From Neomicrococcus aestuarii (GTDB taxonomy: Bacteria > Actinomycetota > Actinomycetes > Actinomycetales > Micrococcaceae), in assembly GCF_014201135.1 (NCBI RefSeq), contig NZ_JACHDR010000001.1, positions 310,001-374,000 on the forward strand: 64,000 bases of DNA, given 5' to 3'. The notes beneath the pieces are model-generated. The model made no database searches. It had not been told where the DNA came from and worked only from the letters and a program-made list of their open reading frames with translations. Both the position numbers and the translations under genes were made by a program. Shown one piece after another: positions 8,739 to 19,163 of the stretch; position 1 is the first letter of the stretch, and every line of letters starts with the position of its first letter.

Positions 8739-9146
8739 CTAAGAATTGGTGAGAAATTCTGGGTCAGTCAGACAGACTCGCCAGTCTTCGGCTTTTGCGT
8801 ACGTAATCAAGGATGAGCTGCCTGACTCGTCCAAGAACTGGATGACAGAGTGACCACGCAGCACGGCCGTCTGATCAACAGGGATAGCTTGCGCGTTGTG
8901 GTTGAACCAGGCGATGCGCTCACCATTGACGGAGCATTCGAAGGAGTTCTCGTTGAGAATCTCGATGTCGGTGACGGTCCCGATGATGGGCTCCGACATA
9001 GCCAGTCGGACCTGGATCGGATGAACTTTGTGCCCTGGTCGGTAGTACCAGCAAGTATGTTCGTCCAACTTCACGACGGCAGCAGGCTGACCGATGGCGT
9101 TTTCGACCATGTAGACACGGCCGAGGGTAGCGGTGTTCTGAGACAA
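8739..9146 (-). CDS. Hypothetical protein, 135 residues
   Basis: Unrecognised small soluble protein. The TTG start is chosen because GAAAGGAAA sits about 6 nt upstream on the reverse strand; the frame is open to 9209 and another ATG occurs at 9110. The sequence is beta-rich (AAVVKLDEHTCWYYRPGHKV, IIGTVTDIEILNENSFECSV, GERIAWFNHNAQAIPVDQTAVL) and ends in RVCLTDPEF. It has no signal peptide or membrane segment. The spacing of strands suggests a small beta-barrel or SH3-like fold, but that is only an impression. It stands alone between DUF222-HNH and proS in the accessory stretch. Confidence 0.55.
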   Translation of the reverse strand: MSQNTATLGRVYMVENAIGQPAAVVKLDEHTCWYYRPGHKVHPIQVRLAMSEPIIGTVTDIEILNENSFECSVNGERIAWFNHNAQAIPVDQTAVLRGHSVIQFLDESGSSSLITYAKAEDWRVCLTDPEFLTNS

Positions 9147-9518
9147 ATCAGGTTTCCTTTCGCTCTTCCCACGGCAACTTGCCGCGAGCAGATCTTCCTC
9201 CGGGGGCACCGTGCGCGTTGCGCGGTTGCCAGCCGACCAGCCGGAGGGCGTGAGGTCGGACTTCTTGATCCGTCAAAGAATCTAGCTGAGCATCACGACA
9301 CTTAGAATCTGAGCCTGTAAATGCTGAAAAGTTGAGGCTAGATGCTTCGATGTGTTTGGAGCGTAGTGCTGCTTATGGCGGTCTATCGCCGAAACTGCAT
9401 TAAAGTAGTTCTCATTGCGTTGCGTGTGTCGCGAGGACTTCAACTACCGTTGAGCTCTCGCAAGACGCGCATTACACATTTGACGCGATGGACGCATCGC
9501 AGAATGGACTAACTCATC
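9147..9518. other. Gene-free interval upstream of proS
   Basis: About 370 nt. It must hold the promoter of the reverse gene and of proS. An imperfect hairpin GCGAGGACTTCAAC / GTTGAGCTCTCGC lies at about 9430-9460, some 60 nt before the proS GTG; it could be an attenuator but has no T-tract. No T-box features or open frame were recognised. Confidence 0.4.
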
Positions 9519-11318
9519 GTGGCACTACGCCTTTCCTCGCTTTTCTTGCGCACTCTGCGTGATGATCCTGTTGACGCCGAAGTAGCGAGCCACAAGCTCC
9601 TCGTGCGCGCTGGCTACATTCGCCGCGCTGCCCCGGGCATCTACTCTTGGCTACCGCTCGGACTGAAGGTTCTTGGGAAGGTTGAAAACATCGTTCGCGA
9701 CGAAATGAACGCGATCGGTGCTCAGGAAGTGCACTTCCCAGCCTTGCTGCCGAAGGAACCTTACGAAGCCACGAACCGTTGGACCGAATACGGCGACGGC
9801 ATTTTCCGCCTCAAGGACCGCAAAGAAGCGGACTACCTTCTTGCACCAACGCACGAGGAAATGTTCACCCTCTTGGTGAAGGACCTGTACAGCTCGTACA
9901 AGGACCTCCCTGTGTACCTGTACCAGATCCAGACCAAGTACCGCGACGAAGCACGTCCGCGTGCTGGGCTCCTGCGCGGTCGCGAATTCATCATGAAGGA
10001 CTCATACTCCTTCACGATCGACGACGAAGGTTTGGAAGCCGCATACAACGCGCACCGTGCCGCCTACCTGACGATTTTCGAGCGCCTCGGCCTTGAAATC
10101 GTGGTTGTAAAGGCGACCGCGGGCGCCATGGGCGGATCCAAATCTGAAGAGTTCTTGCACCCATCCGCGGCCGGCGAAGACACCTACGTTCGTTCGGCCG
10201 GCGGCTACGCCGCGAACGTTGAAGCCGTGACCACCGTGGTGCCCGAATCTATCGACTACACGAACGCGCCTGCGTTCGAAGTACACGACACCCCGAACAC
10301 CCCCACCATCGAGACGCTCGTCAACGCCTCGAACGAGATCAAGCCGCGCGAAGATCGCCCGTGGGTTGGCGCGGACACGTTGAAGAACGTCGTCCTCGCC
10401 GTGGTCACACCAGAAGGCGAACGTCGTCTTGTGGTTGTGGGCTTGCCAGGCGACCGCAACGTAGACACCAAGCGCATGGAAGCAACCATCGGCGGCATCC
10501 TGGGCATCGGCGGCGAAGTTTCCGTTGAGCAAGCCACAGATGAGGACCTCAAGACTCAGCCGCTGATCGTCAAGGGCTACCTTGGCCCAGCTCTCGGCAC
10601 GGACAACGTGCTGTTGGGTGCAGAAGGATCCAAGACGGGCCTGCATTACCTCGTCGATCCTCGCGTGGTTCCTGGAACCGAATGGATCACGGGCGCCAAC
10701 GAGAAAGACAAGCACGTCTTCGGTTTGGTCGCTGGTCGCGACTTCACGTGGGACGGCATCGTCGAAGCCTCCGAAGTTCGCGAAGGCGACTTGGCTCCAG
10801 ACGGATCCGGCCCACTCGAATTGGCGCGCGGCATGGAAATGGGACACATCTTCCAGCTCGGTCAGAAGTACGCGAAGGCACTTGGCCTACAGGTTCTGGA
10901 CCAGAACGGCAAGCTCACCACGGTCACGATGGGCTCTTACGGCATCGGTGTTACGCGTGCCGTAGCTGCGATCGTCGAAGCCAGCCACGACGACAAGGGC
11001 ATCGTGTGGCCGCGAGCTGTTGCACCCGCAGATGTGCACCTCGTCGTCACCGGTAAGGGCGAGGAACTATTCGCAGCAGCTGACAACCTTGTCGCGGACT
11101 TGGAAGCACGCGGACTGGACGTCATCTACGACGATCGTCCCAAGGTTTCCGCAGGCGTGAAGTTCTCCGACGCAGAACTCATCGGTGTCCCCACCATCGT
11201 GGTGGTCGGCCGCGGTTTGGCTGACGGCGTGGTGGAAGTGAAGGACCGCGCAACCGGTGAAGCTCAAAACGTTGAGCTTGAGAAGATCGCTGACTACCTA
11301 ACCAAACTAGTCAAGTAG
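9519..11318 (+). CDS. proS: Prolyl-tRNA synthetase, bacterial type
   Basis: Class II aminoacyl-tRNA synthetase that charges tRNA-Pro. At 599 residues it is the long bacterial form with the YbaK-like editing insertion (about residues 230-400, e.g. [21 protein letters not shown] and [14 protein letters not shown]). Motif 2 is [20 protein letters not shown], motif 3 [14 protein letters not shown], and the anticodon-binding domain follows (about 490-599, [20 protein letters not shown]). The GTG start gives the standard N-terminus [17 protein letters not shown]. In other actinobacteria proS likewise sits shortly before rimP-nusA-infB. Confidence 0.98.
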   Translation: MALRLSSLFLRTLRDDPVDAEVASHKLLVRAGYIRRAAPGIYSWLPLGLKVLGKVENIVRDEMNAIGAQEVHFPALLPKEPYEATNRWTEYGDGIFRLKDRKEADYLLAPTHEEMFTLLVKDLYSSYKDLPVYLYQIQTKYRDEARPRAGLLRGREFIMKDSYSFTIDDEGLEAAYNAHRAAYLTIFERLGLEIVVVKATAGAMGGSKSEEFLHPSAAGEDTYVRSAGGYAANVEAVTTVVPESIDYTNAPAFEVHDTPNTPTIETLVNASNEIKPREDRPWVGADTLKNVVLAVVTPEGERRLVVVGLPGDRNVDTKRMEATIGGILGIGGEVSVEQATDEDLKTQPLIVKGYLGPALGTDNVLLGAEGSKTGLHYLVDPRVVPGTEWITGANEKDKHVFGLVAGRDFTWDGIVEASEVREGDLAPDGSGPLELARGMEMGHIFQLGQKYAKALGLQVLDQNGKLTTVTMGSYGIGVTRAVAAIVEASHDDKGIVWPRAVAPADVHLVVTGKGEELFAAADNLVADLEARGLDVIYDDRPKVSAGVKFSDAELIGVPTIVVVGRGLADGVVEVKDRATGEAQNVELEKIADYLTKLVK

Positions 11319-11344
11319 AAAATCAAGCAAACAGTAATGAACAT

Positions 11345-11390
11345 GGCGGCCGCGACCAGGGTAAGTTTTTGAACCTTGGTCGTGGCCGCC
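11345..11390 (+). terminator. Hairpin downstream of proS
   Basis: 18-bp stem with one or two mismatches, GGCGGCCGCGACCAGGGT / ACCTTGGTCGTGGCCGCC, starting 26 nt after the proS stop. There is no T-tract on the 3' side. Confidence 0.7.
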
Positions 11391-11496
11391 AGTGTTTGAC
11401 GAAGACGTACGTAAGGCCGTGCGATCGACGAGAAGTGCAACGGAGACGTACGCCGGTGTGACTAGGAAATATGGCTGCGAAACATGACCGAGTGAC

Positions 11497-12333
11497 GTGA
11501 CGCGAGAAAGCTGGGACCTGCTGATGGAGTGGTTGACAACCCTGCCGGGCTCTGGCTTGGAAGATATCCAACTTTCGACGGTGCTTATGGTGATCATCGC
11601 CGGACTCGCGGCAGGTTGGATTGATGCGGTCGTGGGTGGTGGCGGCCTGATCCAACTTCCCATCATGTTGCTGATTCCGGGAATCACCCCAGTTCAAGCG
11701 CTCGCGACCAACAAAATGGGCTCGATCTTCGGAACCACCACCTCGGCCATCACGTACTACCGCCGTGCGCATCCGGACCTCAGAACCGCCCTCCCGATGG
11801 CTGGCATCGCGCTGATCGGATCCTTCGCAGGGGCGATCGTCGCAACCATTATTCCGGCCGAAATCATCAAGCCCGTGATCGTGCTCGCGTTGATCGCGGT
11901 ACTGCTTTTCACAGCACTCAAACCCACTGCGGGAACTCTGACGGAATTACGGTACGACGGCGCGACGCACCTCACGATTGCATGCTTGATTGGGCTATCG
12001 GTCGGCTTTTACGACGGCGTGCTGGGGCCGGGAACGGGATCCTTCCTGATCATCGCGATGGTGATGTTCTTGGGTTATTCATTTCTGGCGGCATCGGCCA
12101 AAGCGAAGATCGTCAACCTCGCGACGAATGCGGGCGCGCTGATGTTTTTCCTGCCAAGTGGGCACTTGCTGTGGGGACTGGGGTTGATCCTTGGCGTCAG
12201 CAACATGATCGGTGGCTATATCGGCGCCCGCATGGCGATCTCAAAGGGCGCCAAGTTCGTTCGCGTGATTTTTCTGGTGGTGGTGTCGGTGCTGATCGTT
12301 CGACTCGGCTGGGACGTCGTGGCCGCATGGTGA
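11497..12333 (+). CDS. TauE/SafE family sulfite/anion exporter-like permease
   Basis: Integral membrane protein of 278 residues with about eight helices in two related halves, each opening with the family signature: LAAGWIDAVVGGGGLIQLP near residue 35 and SVGFYDGVLGPGTGSFLI near residue 168. Members move small organic or inorganic anions such as sulfite or sulfoacetate; the substrate here is unknown. A GTG start is given; an ATG at 11524 follows a GGGA run and is equally possible, giving 269 residues. It converges with the DUF4439 gene across an unusual tandem repeat. Confidence 0.88.
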   Translation: MTRESWDLLMEWLTTLPGSGLEDIQLSTVLMVIIAGLAAGWIDAVVGGGGLIQLPIMLLIPGITPVQALATNKMGSIFGTTTSAITYYRRAHPDLRTALPMAGIALIGSFAGAIVATIIPAEIIKPVIVLALIAVLLFTALKPTAGTLTELRYDGATHLTIACLIGLSVGFYDGVLGPGTGSFLIIAMVMFLGYSFLAASAKAKIVNLATNAGALMFFLPSGHLLWGLGLILGVSNMIGGYIGARMAISKGAKFVRVIFLVVVSVLIVRLGWDVVAAW

Positions 12334-12338
12334 GTGGT

Positions 12339-12442
12339 ACGAGAATTTAGTGCGAGACCTCAGTATGAGCGTCTACAGTGAGCACCTACGACGAGTGCTC
12401 AGTACGAGTGCTCAGTTCGAGTGTTCGGTACGAGCGCCTAGC
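12339..12442. repeat. Eight degenerate copies of a 13-bp tandem repeat
   Basis: Consecutive 13-mers, consensus ACGAGYGCTCAGT; two central copies (12391-12403, 12404-12416) are identical and the outer ones diverge. The array fills the space between the converging TauE-like and DUF4439 genes, and its last unit contains the stop codon of the reverse gene. Confidence 0.85.
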
Positions 12443-13637
12443 GGGCGCCTTCTGCCATGAACTGCACTCGCAACGCTAAAGCCAACAGCTGATCGCGACC
12501 TTCAGAACCTGCCGACTGTCCGCTCGAAAGATCAACGAGGGCCTCTGAGAGCTCCAGGAGACCCGCATCAATGGTTGCGCCCGATTGCTCCGTAAAGTTG
12601 TCCGGCAAGACGTAGCCACCTTGTCGGACAGGAGCGCACGAGTCAGCGTTGTGCTCTTCCAAACGGTGGCCCAACAAGGTCAACGGTTCGGTCCGCGACT
12701 CCAACAACTCGCGCGTGCTGCCCTGAGCATTGGCGGCGGCGACACTGTAGGCGTACTCGAGTCGGTAGGCGATATCCGCGGCTGCAGAAGCCGAGCATTC
12801 CGGTGCGATGTTCAACGTCGACCGCAGCGACGAGGACAAAGACGACGGCAACGACAATGAACCGGTTGGAAGTGTAGCCACCGTTGTTCGAATGGTGGCT
12901 GGGGTGAAATCATCCGCAGTGTATTCGGTAAGTGGGTCCTTGAAGAGCGCCTTTTGATCCGCTGCAGGTGAGCCGCCGATCGACGGATCATCACCCAGAT
13001 TGCGTGCCTTAAATCGAAGATCCTGGGCAAGCCTCGCAAGGGAGAGTGCACGCTCCGGCTCTGCGGTCAGAGACTCCCGCATGGCGTACTGGGACGATTG
13101 TGCAAGAAGCACACGGAGAGCCAACGGATCGGCGTTTGAAGTCCCGGTGCCAGTGTTTTCATTGCCGGAAATCCCGGCGCCCGATGCCACGGCACTCGAT
13201 GTATCAGCGTTGGAATTTTGGCTATCCGACGGCGAACCACTCGCAGACGCGACCGCGTTTTCAGAATCCTGAAGCTCGCGAAGCCGATCATCGTTCAGCA
13301 ACAACCCCGCCGAGTCTCCGATGGTCGCCCGCAAACTATCGAGGCGGCTAAGAGCCTCGGCGCTCGTGACAGAACCGGACGATTTGAGTGCATCAATAGA
13401 CGAGAGCAACTGCGGCACAAAAGAGTCAGGGCTGGAATCAGCCGGCCCCGTCTCTTGCGCAGCCAGAGCGGCACTTTCCGCAGAGGCACGGGCTTGAGCT
13501 GCGGCGTCGTACACCAAAGGAACAGAAACCCCCACCGCAACCGCAGCCAGGCACACCACGATAGTTCTGCGCAACCGGGCGCCTCGCGTGGTCTGCGCAA
13601 GGCGAGGACTGTGATCGGGGCGCGGGGGAGTGCTCAT
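12438..13637 (-). CDS. Membrane-anchored DUF4439 (ferritin-like domain) protein
   Basis: 399-residue protein with one membrane-spanning segment (about residues 24-42, TIVVCLAAVAVGVSVPLVYD) after a basic N-terminus, so probably anchored with the bulk outside. The middle (about 120-175) is a low-complexity Ser/Ala/Asn/Gly linker. The C-terminal part YRLEYAYSVAAANAQG...YVLPDNF resembles the DUF4439 ferritin-like domain that is commonly encoded next to rimP in this family; the metal-ligand pattern is weak, so iron binding is not assured. It is divergent from rimP. An exact copy of the dispersed 17-bp motif lies inside it at 13496. Confidence 0.75.
   Translation of the reverse strand: MSTPPRPDHSPRLAQTTRGARLRRTIVVCLAAVAVGVSVPLVYDAAAQARASAESAALAAQETGPADSSPDSFVPQLLSSIDALKSSGSVTSAEALSRLDSLRATIGDSAGLLLNDDRLRELQDSENAVASASGSPSDSQNSNADTSSAVASGAGISGNENTGTGTSNADPLALRVLLAQSSQYAMRESLTAEPERALSLARLAQDLRFKARNLGDDPSIGGSPAADQKALFKDPLTEYTADDFTPATIRTTVATLPTGSLSLPSSLSSSLRSTLNIAPECSASAAADIAYRLEYAYSVAAANAQGSTRELLESRTEPLTLLGHRLEEHNADSCAPVRQGGYVLPDNFTEQSGATIDAGLLELSEALVDLSSGQSAGSEGRDQLLALALRVQFMAEGAR
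13496..13512 (+). repeat. Exact copy of dispersed 17-bp motif
   Basis: GAGCTGCGGCGTCGTAC, all 17 positions of GAGCTGCGKCGTCGTMC. On the reverse-strand gene it encodes VYDAAA. Confidence 0.6.
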
Positions 13638-13770
13638 CCCTTCGATTCTGACAGACGAACCCTGATTTTCCGCTCAACCCGAAGTCAGGTATGCTGAACT
13701 GCTCCAATGAGGCACTCCTAAAGTAGAGAATGTGCCTAGAATTTTCATAACAACATAGCGGGAGGCCGGA

Positions 13771-14358
13771 ATGAGTCAGACGGAATCAGAACGCATCGCG
13801 GAGTATCTTCGCCCGACCGTCACAGCAGCTGGCCTCTTCCTTGAAGCTGTCGATGTAAAAGGACAGGGCAAGGACCGCATTGTGCAGGTGCTTGTCGACT
13901 ACGAAGAGGGCACCGCATCAGTCACGTTGGACGAAATCTCCGACGTATCCCAAGCAATCTCCACGGCCCTCGACGCCGATCCCGCGCTGGACCAGAGCCC
14001 CTACGAGCTCGAAGTTTCCACCCCAGGTGTCAGCCGACCACTGACCGAACCGCGCCACTGGCGCCGGAACGTGGGACGCACCGTCCGCGTGAACGTCATG
14101 GGCCAAGAGAACGTGACGGGCGAGCTGATTGACGCTCGCGAAGGCGGCATCACGCTGGTGCCAGTCATCGAAGCCCCTAAGAAGGGCATGAAGTCCAAGC
14201 GCGGGGAACCGCAGGACATCGAATTTTCCCAAATTCGCCGCGGAAACGTAGAAGTAGATTTCTCCGCTGCGGATAAAGTGAGTGACGAAGACCTAGAGGC
14301 GCTGGACGAGGAAGACTTCGACGCGCTCAATCCTGAGGAGGACAGCAATGGACATTGA
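13771..14358 (+). CDS. rimP: Ribosome maturation factor RimP
   Basis: 195-residue protein needed for assembly of the 30S subunit. The N-terminal alpha-beta domain shows [15 protein letters not shown] and the family signature [20 protein letters not shown] (about residues 75-95), followed by the Sm-like C-terminal domain ([21 protein letters not shown]). It ends in an acidic tail. GGGAGGCCGGA precedes the ATG. The last 11 bases overlap nusA, so the two are translationally coupled, opening the rimP-nusA-ylxR-infB-rbfA-truB cluster. Confidence 0.97.
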   Translation: MSQTESERIAEYLRPTVTAAGLFLEAVDVKGQGKDRIVQVLVDYEEGTASVTLDEISDVSQAISTALDADPALDQSPYELEVSTPGVSRPLTEPRHWRRNVGRTVRVNVMGQENVTGELIDAREGGITLVPVIEAPKKGMKSKRGEPQDIEFSQIRRGNVEVDFSAADKVSDEDLEALDEEDFDALNPEEDSNGH

Positions 14359-15328
14359 TATGGCAGCATTGCGCGAGTTGGAGCGCGATCGCGACATTCC
14401 CATTAGCGTGCTCTTGCCCACGATTGAGCAAGCACTCGTGCTCGCTTATCACCGGAGCCCCGGTGCAATCGACAAGGCTCGCGCTGAAGTAGACCGCAAG
14501 ACCGGACACGTGACCATCTGGGCCATGGAGTACGACGAAAACGACGAAGAAGTAGGGGAGTTCGACGACACCCCCACTGGTTTCGGTCGTATCGCGGCAA
14601 GCACCGCTCGCCAAATCATCCTCCAGAGGCTGCGCGACGCCGAAGATGACAACATCTTGGGCGAATTCCGTGGCAAGGAGGGCGAGCTCGTCTCCGGCCA
14701 GATCCAGCAAGGCATGTCAACGCATACCGTTCTGGTGAACCTCGGCACGGTTGAAGCGATCCTGCCTCCGCCAGAGCAGGTTCCGGGTGAGAAGTACCCA
14801 CACGGCGGCCGCATTCGTGCGTACGTGGTGGACGTTCGTAAGGGACAGAAGGGTCCTTCGATCACGGTGTCCCGCTCCCACCCGAATCTCGTTCGGAAGC
14901 TTTTCGAATTAGAAGTTCCGGAGATCGCTGACCGCACCGTCGAGATTGTCTCGCTGGCGCGCGAAGCAGGTCACCGTTCCAAGATCGCCGTCCGCTCCCG
15001 CAAGCAAGGCGTTAACGCCAAGGGCGCGTGCATCGGCGAAATGGGTTCGCGCGTGCGTGCAGTCATGAACGAACTGGGTGAAGAGAAGATCGACATTGTT
15101 GATTACTCGGACAACCCGGCCGTGTTCATTGCCAGCGCTCTTTCGCCGGCCCGCGTCACTAACGTGACCATCCTGGACGAAAACACGCGATCCGCTCGCG
15201 TGCTGGTTCCGGAAGGACAGCTGTCCTTGGCGATCGGTAAGGAAGGGCAAAATGCTCGCCTCGCCGCCAAGCTCACTGGTTGGCGCATCGACATCGCAGC
15301 GGATCCGTCCACATCCCGCGAACAGTAG
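14348..15328 (+). CDS. nusA: Transcription termination/antitermination factor NusA
   Basis: 326-residue NusA of the short actinobacterial form, lacking the C-terminal acidic repeats of E. coli NusA. Order: N-terminal RNA polymerase-binding domain (about 1-125), S1 domain ([22 protein letters not shown] onward, about 125-195), then KH1 and KH2 ([39 protein letters not shown]). It binds RNA polymerase and nascent RNA and governs pausing and termination. It overlaps rimP by 11 nt. Confidence 0.98.
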   Translation: MDIDMAALRELERDRDIPISVLLPTIEQALVLAYHRSPGAIDKARAEVDRKTGHVTIWAMEYDENDEEVGEFDDTPTGFGRIAASTARQIILQRLRDAEDDNILGEFRGKEGELVSGQIQQGMSTHTVLVNLGTVEAILPPPEQVPGEKYPHGGRIRAYVVDVRKGQKGPSITVSRSHPNLVRKLFELEVPEIADRTVEIVSLAREAGHRSKIAVRSRKQGVNAKGACIGEMGSRVRAVMNELGEEKIDIVDYSDNPAVFIASALSPARVTNVTILDENTRSARVLVPEGQLSLAIGKEGQNARLAAKLTGWRIDIAADPSTSREQ

Positions 15329-15340
15329 CTTCCCGACTCT

Positions 15341-15378
15341 CGCTTTTTGTGCTTGGGAGAACTCAGGCACAAAAAGCG
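15341..15378 (+). terminator. Hairpin after nusA
   Basis: Perfect 12-bp inverted repeat CGCTTTTTGTGC / GCACAAAAAGCG in the nusA-ylxR gap. It may trim or partly terminate the operon transcript. A TAGACT box follows directly and could start a second transcript for ylxR-infB. Confidence 0.5.
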
Positions 15379-15434
15379 ATAGACTGGACTGCGACTCTTT
15401 GAGCGGTTGACATAGCAATGTGAAGGGAAGTGCC

Positions 15435-15779
15435 GTGAGTTCATTGAATGAACCGCACCGCACCTGCATTGGATGTCGCCAATTAGATAGCCAACAACAA
15501 ATGCTGCGATGGGTCCTCGAAGTTCGCTCCGAGGACTCTCAGGATGTCAGCCAGATAGACCCTAGCAATGGTGTGTTGCAAGTGGTTGCTGATCCTGAAC
15601 GTCGCAAGTCCGGTAGGGGTGCTTGGATGCATCCCGCTCCGGAGTGTGTAGCGCTCGCCGTCAAAAAGCGGGCCTTTGCGCGGGCCTTTCGAGCCAACGG
15701 ATTACATCCCTCGGAAGACGCGTTGAACATTGAAATAGCTCACACCACCGTCCGATATGAAAGCGGGTCAGAAAACTGA
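15435..15779 (+). CDS. YlxR family RNA-binding protein (DUF448)
   Basis: 114-residue nucleic-acid-binding protein found between nusA and infB in most bacteria; reported roles include RNase P binding and regulation. The N-terminal signature [18 protein letters not shown] is present, followed by [20 protein letters not shown] with the conserved cysteine and the basic helix [12 protein letters not shown]. The GTG start is chosen for the AAGGGAAG site 6 nt upstream; the frame opens slightly earlier. The stop codon begins a degenerate 14-bp repeat series. Confidence 0.93.
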   Translation: MSSLNEPHRTCIGCRQLDSQQQMLRWVLEVRSEDSQDVSQIDPSNGVLQVVADPERRKSGRGAWMHPAPECVALAVKKRAFARAFRANGLHPSEDALNIEIAHTTVRYESGSEN

Positions 15780-15843
15780 TGGAAACCCGATGAGTACCAA
15801 GCGATGAACGCCCAGTGATGAAGAATCTACTGAGCGCAAATCA
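15777..15843 (+). repeat. Degenerate 14-bp tandem repeat starting at ylxR stop codon
   Basis: GATGR recurs at 15778, 15789, 15803 and 15817 and a weaker unit follows at 15830, i.e. spacings 11, 14, 14 and about 14. Units include CGATGAGTACCAAG and TGATGAAGAATCTA. Divergence is high, so this is a less certain array. Confidence 0.5.
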
Positions 15844-15932
15844 GGGTATGTCGACGCAATCTGCCGTCATGCCGATTCACGAATAACGACGGTTCGTTTC
15901 CTGTCTGGGACTCGGACCGAGACAGGAGAACT

Positions 15933-18900
15933 GTGGCCAAGCTCCGCGTTCACGAGCTCGCAAAAGAGCTCGGAATTAGCTCTAAGGAAGCGGTTACAAA
16001 ACTGCAAGAAATGGGCGAATTCGTTCGCTCTGCCTCATCTACCATTGAGGCTCCCGTAGTCAAGAAACTTCGCAGCGCCTTCCCGCAATCCGGTGGCGCA
16101 TCCAAAGCAACCGCCAAGCCAGCTACGGCTAGCCAGGCGTCAACCAAACCAACTCCGGCCGCTGCTGGCGCAGGTACCGTCACCGGTGCAAGCGCAGCAG
16201 AAGCCGATGCCTCAGGCGCATCCAAGCCTGCCGCCAAGCCAAGCGTGGATAGCTCCGCGAAGCCTGCAGCGGACGCCTCTGCACCTAAGCCAGGTGTCGC
16301 CCGTCCGGGTGCACCGACTCCAGGTCCAGCACGTCCAGCAGCTTCGGACAACGCGGCTACGTCCTTGTCTTTCGAAGCTCCAGCTTCGTCTGCACCGACA
16401 GCCTCTACGCCTGAAGCTTCGGCTCCAGCAGCTGAGAAGTCAGCTCCTTCGGCTCCAGCAGCAACGCCAGCACCTGAAAAGCGCGCCGAAAAGCCCGCTG
16501 CAGATGCAAGCAACGCTCCTAAGCCACCAGCTGCCCGTAACGGTGACGCTCCAGTAGCGCCACGTCCAGGTGCACCTAAGCCAGGCGGCGCACGTCCGGG
16601 CAACAACCCGTTCTCGTCCCAGCAGGGCATGCGCTCCGGCGATGCTGGCTCCGGCGCAGCTCGTCCAGGCGGTCCACGCCCAGCAGCTCCTCGCCCAGGT
16701 GGCGCACGTCCGGGTAACAACCCGTTCTCGTCCCAGCAGGGCATGCGTTCCGGTAACTCCGGAAACGGCGGACCACGTCCGGGCGGTCCTCGCCCAGGTG
16801 GCCCACGTCCAGGTGCCGGTGCTCCAGGCGCTGGTGCACCACGCACGGGCGCTCCACGCCCAGCAGCGGGACGTCCGGCAGCAGGCCCAGGTGCCGGCGG
16901 TGCAAACCGTCCGACTCCAGGCAACATGCCTAAGCAGATCGATCGTTCCCAGACTGCACCAATTGGTAGCCGTCCAGGTCGCGGCGCGGGACGCCCAGGT
17001 GGCGGAGCCGGTGGCACCGGCGGTCCAGGTGGCGGCCCACGCAGCGGTAGCGGCGGCGGTCCACGCGGTGGCAACATCGGTGGTCGCGGTAACGCTCAGG
17101 GCGCATTCGGTAACAGCCGAGGCGGCGGCGCAGGCCGCGGTCGTCAGCGCAAGTCCAAGCGTGCGAAGCGTCAAGAGTTTGAGACGTTCAACGAGCCAGC
17201 ACTGAGTGGTGTTTCCATCCCTCGCGGCGATGGCGAAACCGCCATTCGCTTGCGTCGTGGAGCATCGCTTGCTGACTTCGCTGAGAAGATCAACGCCGAT
17301 CCAGCAGCTCTCGTGAAGATTCTCTTCCACTTGGGCGAAATGGCTACGTCTACTCAGTCGCTTGACGAAGAATCGTTCCAGCTCTTGGGCGCCGAAATCG
17401 GCTACAAGATCGAGATCGTTTCCCCAGAAGACGAAGAGCGCGAGCTCCTCGAGTCCTTCGACATCGACCTCGACAACGAGCTCGAGTTGGAGACCGACGA
17501 CATGCTGGAGGCTCGTCCTCCAGTGGTTACCGTCATGGGTCACGTTGACCACGGTAAGACGCGTCTGTTGGATGCCATCCGTAAGTCCAAGGTTACTGAG
17601 GGCGAAGCCGGCGGCATTACGCAGCACATCGGTGCTTACCAGATTCACCGTGAGCATGAAGGCGTCGATCGCGCCATCACGTTCATTGACACCCCGGGTC
17701 ACGAAGCGTTTACCGCTATGCGTGCTCGTGGTGCTCAGGTCACCGACATCGCAGTCCTCGTGGTTGCAGCAGATGACGGCGTCATGCCACAGACCATTGA
17801 AGCGCTCAACCACGCTCAAGCGGCAGGTGTGCCGATCGTGGTTGCAGTGAACAAGGTGGACAAGCCTGACGCTAACCCTGACAAGGTCAAGGGCCAGCTC
17901 ACCGAATACGGACTGGTTCCGGAAGAGTACGGTGGCGAAACGATGTTCGTTCCGGTTTCTGCATTGCAGAACCAGGGCATCGCCGAGCTCATCGAAGCAG
18001 TCCTGCTGACCGCAGACGCTGCTCTGGAACTCAAGGCCAACCCTGACAAGGCAGCTCGAGGCGTGGCTATTGAAGCCAACCTTGACCGCGGCCGCGGCGC
18101 CGTAGCAACCGTTTTGGTTCAGTCCGGAACGCTTGCTGTGGGTGACACGATTGTGGCCGGCACGGCTCACGGTCGCGTTCGCGCCATGTTCGACGAGAAC
18201 GGTGACAACCTTGACGTTGCACTGCCATCGCGTCCAGTTCAGGTTCTTGGTTTGTCCTCGGTGCCACGTGCTGGTGACTCGTTCCTCGTGACTGAAGATG
18301 AGCGTACGGCTCGCCAGATCGCTGAAAAGCGTGAGGCAGCTGAGCGTAACGCGATGCTCGCGAAGCGTCGTAAGCGCATCACGCTTGAAGACTTCGATCA
18401 GGCTGTGGCTGAGGGCAAGATTGACACCCTCAACCTCATCCTCAAGGGTGACGTTTCCGGTGCCGTTGAAGCACTTGAAGACTCCTTGCTCAAGATCGAT
18501 GTTGGCGACGACGTTCAGTTGCGCGTTATCCACCGCGGTGTTGGTGCGATCACGCAGAACGACGTCAACCTCGCAACCGTGGACAGCGCCATCATCATTG
18601 GCTTCAACGTTCGCCCAGCCGAGCGTGTTGCTGAATTGGCTGACCGTGAAGGCGTTGACATGCGCTTCTACTCGGTCATCTACTCCGCAATCGATGACAT
18701 TGAGAACGCACTCAAGGGCATGCTCAAGCCGGAATACGAGGAAGTTCAGCTCGGTTCCGCAGAGATCCGCGAAGTGTTCCGTTCCTCCAAGTGGGGCAAC
18801 ATCGCAGGTACGATCGTTCGCTCCGGCACCATCAAGCGCAACTCCAAGGCGCGCTTGGTTCGTGACGGAAACGTGGTTGGCGACAACCTCACGATCGACT

Positions 18901-19037
18901 CCCTGCGTCGCTTCAAGGATGACGCCACCGAAGTCCGCGAAGGCTTCGAATGTGGTATTGGCCTCGGCTCCTTCAATGACATCAAGGAAGGCGACATCAT
19001 CGAGACCTTCGAAATGCAGGAGAAGCCGCGCGCTTAA
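15933..19037 (+). CDS. infB: Translation initiation factor IF-2
   Basis: 1034-residue GTPase that delivers fMet-tRNA to the ribosome. The N-terminal IF2_N domain ([20 protein letters not shown]) is followed by a very long Ala/Pro/Gly-rich disordered region (about residues 50-410), in which a 38-codon block containing [17 protein letters not shown] is duplicated. The G domain has [12 protein letters not shown] (about 537), DTPGHEAF and NKVD, then domains II to IV with the C-terminal fMet-tRNA-binding barrel. Start GTG after ACAGGAGA. A second IF2_N module lies just before the G domain ([20 protein letters not shown]). Confidence 0.98.
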   Translation: MAKLRVHELAKELGISSKEAVTKLQEMGEFVRSASSTIEAPVVKKLRSAFPQSGGASKATAKPATASQASTKPTPAAAGAGTVTGASAAEADASGASKPAAKPSVDSSAKPAADASAPKPGVARPGAPTPGPARPAASDNAATSLSFEAPASSAPTASTPEASAPAAEKSAPSAPAATPAPEKRAEKPAADASNAPKPPAARNGDAPVAPRPGAPKPGGARPGNNPFSSQQGMRSGDAGSGAARPGGPRPAAPRPGGARPGNNPFSSQQGMRSGNSGNGGPRPGGPRPGGPRPGAGAPGAGAPRTGAPRPAAGRPAAGPGAGGANRPTPGNMPKQIDRSQTAPIGSRPGRGAGRPGGGAGGTGGPGGGPRSGSGGGPRGGNIGGRGNAQGAFGNSRGGGAGRGRQRKSKRAKRQEFETFNEPALSGVSIPRGDGETAIRLRRGASLADFAEKINADPAALVKILFHLGEMATSTQSLDEESFQLLGAEIGYKIEIVSPEDEERELLESFDIDLDNELELETDDMLEARPPVVTVMGHVDHGKTRLLDAIRKSKVTEGEAGGITQHIGAYQIHREHEGVDRAITFIDTPGHEAFTAMRARGAQVTDIAVLVVAADDGVMPQTIEALNHAQAAGVPIVVAVNKVDKPDANPDKVKGQLTEYGLVPEEYGGETMFVPVSALQNQGIAELIEAVLLTADAALELKANPDKAARGVAIEANLDRGRGAVATVLVQSGTLAVGDTIVAGTAHGRVRAMFDENGDNLDVALPSRPVQVLGLSSVPRAGDSFLVTEDERTARQIAEKREAAERNAMLAKRRKRITLEDFDQAVAEGKIDTLNLILKGDVSGAVEALEDSLLKIDVGDDVQLRVIHRGVGAITQNDVNLATVDSAIIIGFNVRPAERVAELADREGVDMRFYSVIYSAIDDIENALKGMLKPEYEEVQLGSAEIREVFRSSKWGNIAGTIVRSGTIKRNSKARLVRDGNVVGDNLTIDSLRRFKDDATEVREGFECGIGLGSFNDIKEGDIIETFEMQEKPRA
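16587..16760 (+). repeat. 114-bp internal direct duplication in infB
   Basis: The blocks starting at 16587 and 16701 both begin GGCGCACGTCCGGG and encode [17 protein letters not shown], 114 bp (38 codons) apart and in frame, so the linker was lengthened by duplication. Confidence 0.75.
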
Positions 19038-19065
19038 GAGCCGCGCATCATCTGCAACAGTGAGT

Positions 19066-19112
19066 GGCGTCGTCGTTCTTTTCCGGAATAAATCGGTAAG
19101 GACGACGACGCC
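19066..19112 (+). terminator. Hairpin between infB and rbfA
   Basis: 15-bp stem GGCGTCGTCGTTCTT / AAGGACGACGACGCC, loop about 17 nt. No T-tract; may be a processing or attenuation site since rbfA follows within 60 nt. Confidence 0.55.
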
Positions 19113-19163
19113 GCTCGCCACTGCAGGACCATCCAGAATTTTTGTGCTGACGTAGGAGGACAA

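Noticed and set aside
9430-9460. Hairpin before proS as a T-box or riboswitch
   Set aside because: No specifier loop, T-box sequence or T-tract; only an imperfect stem is present.
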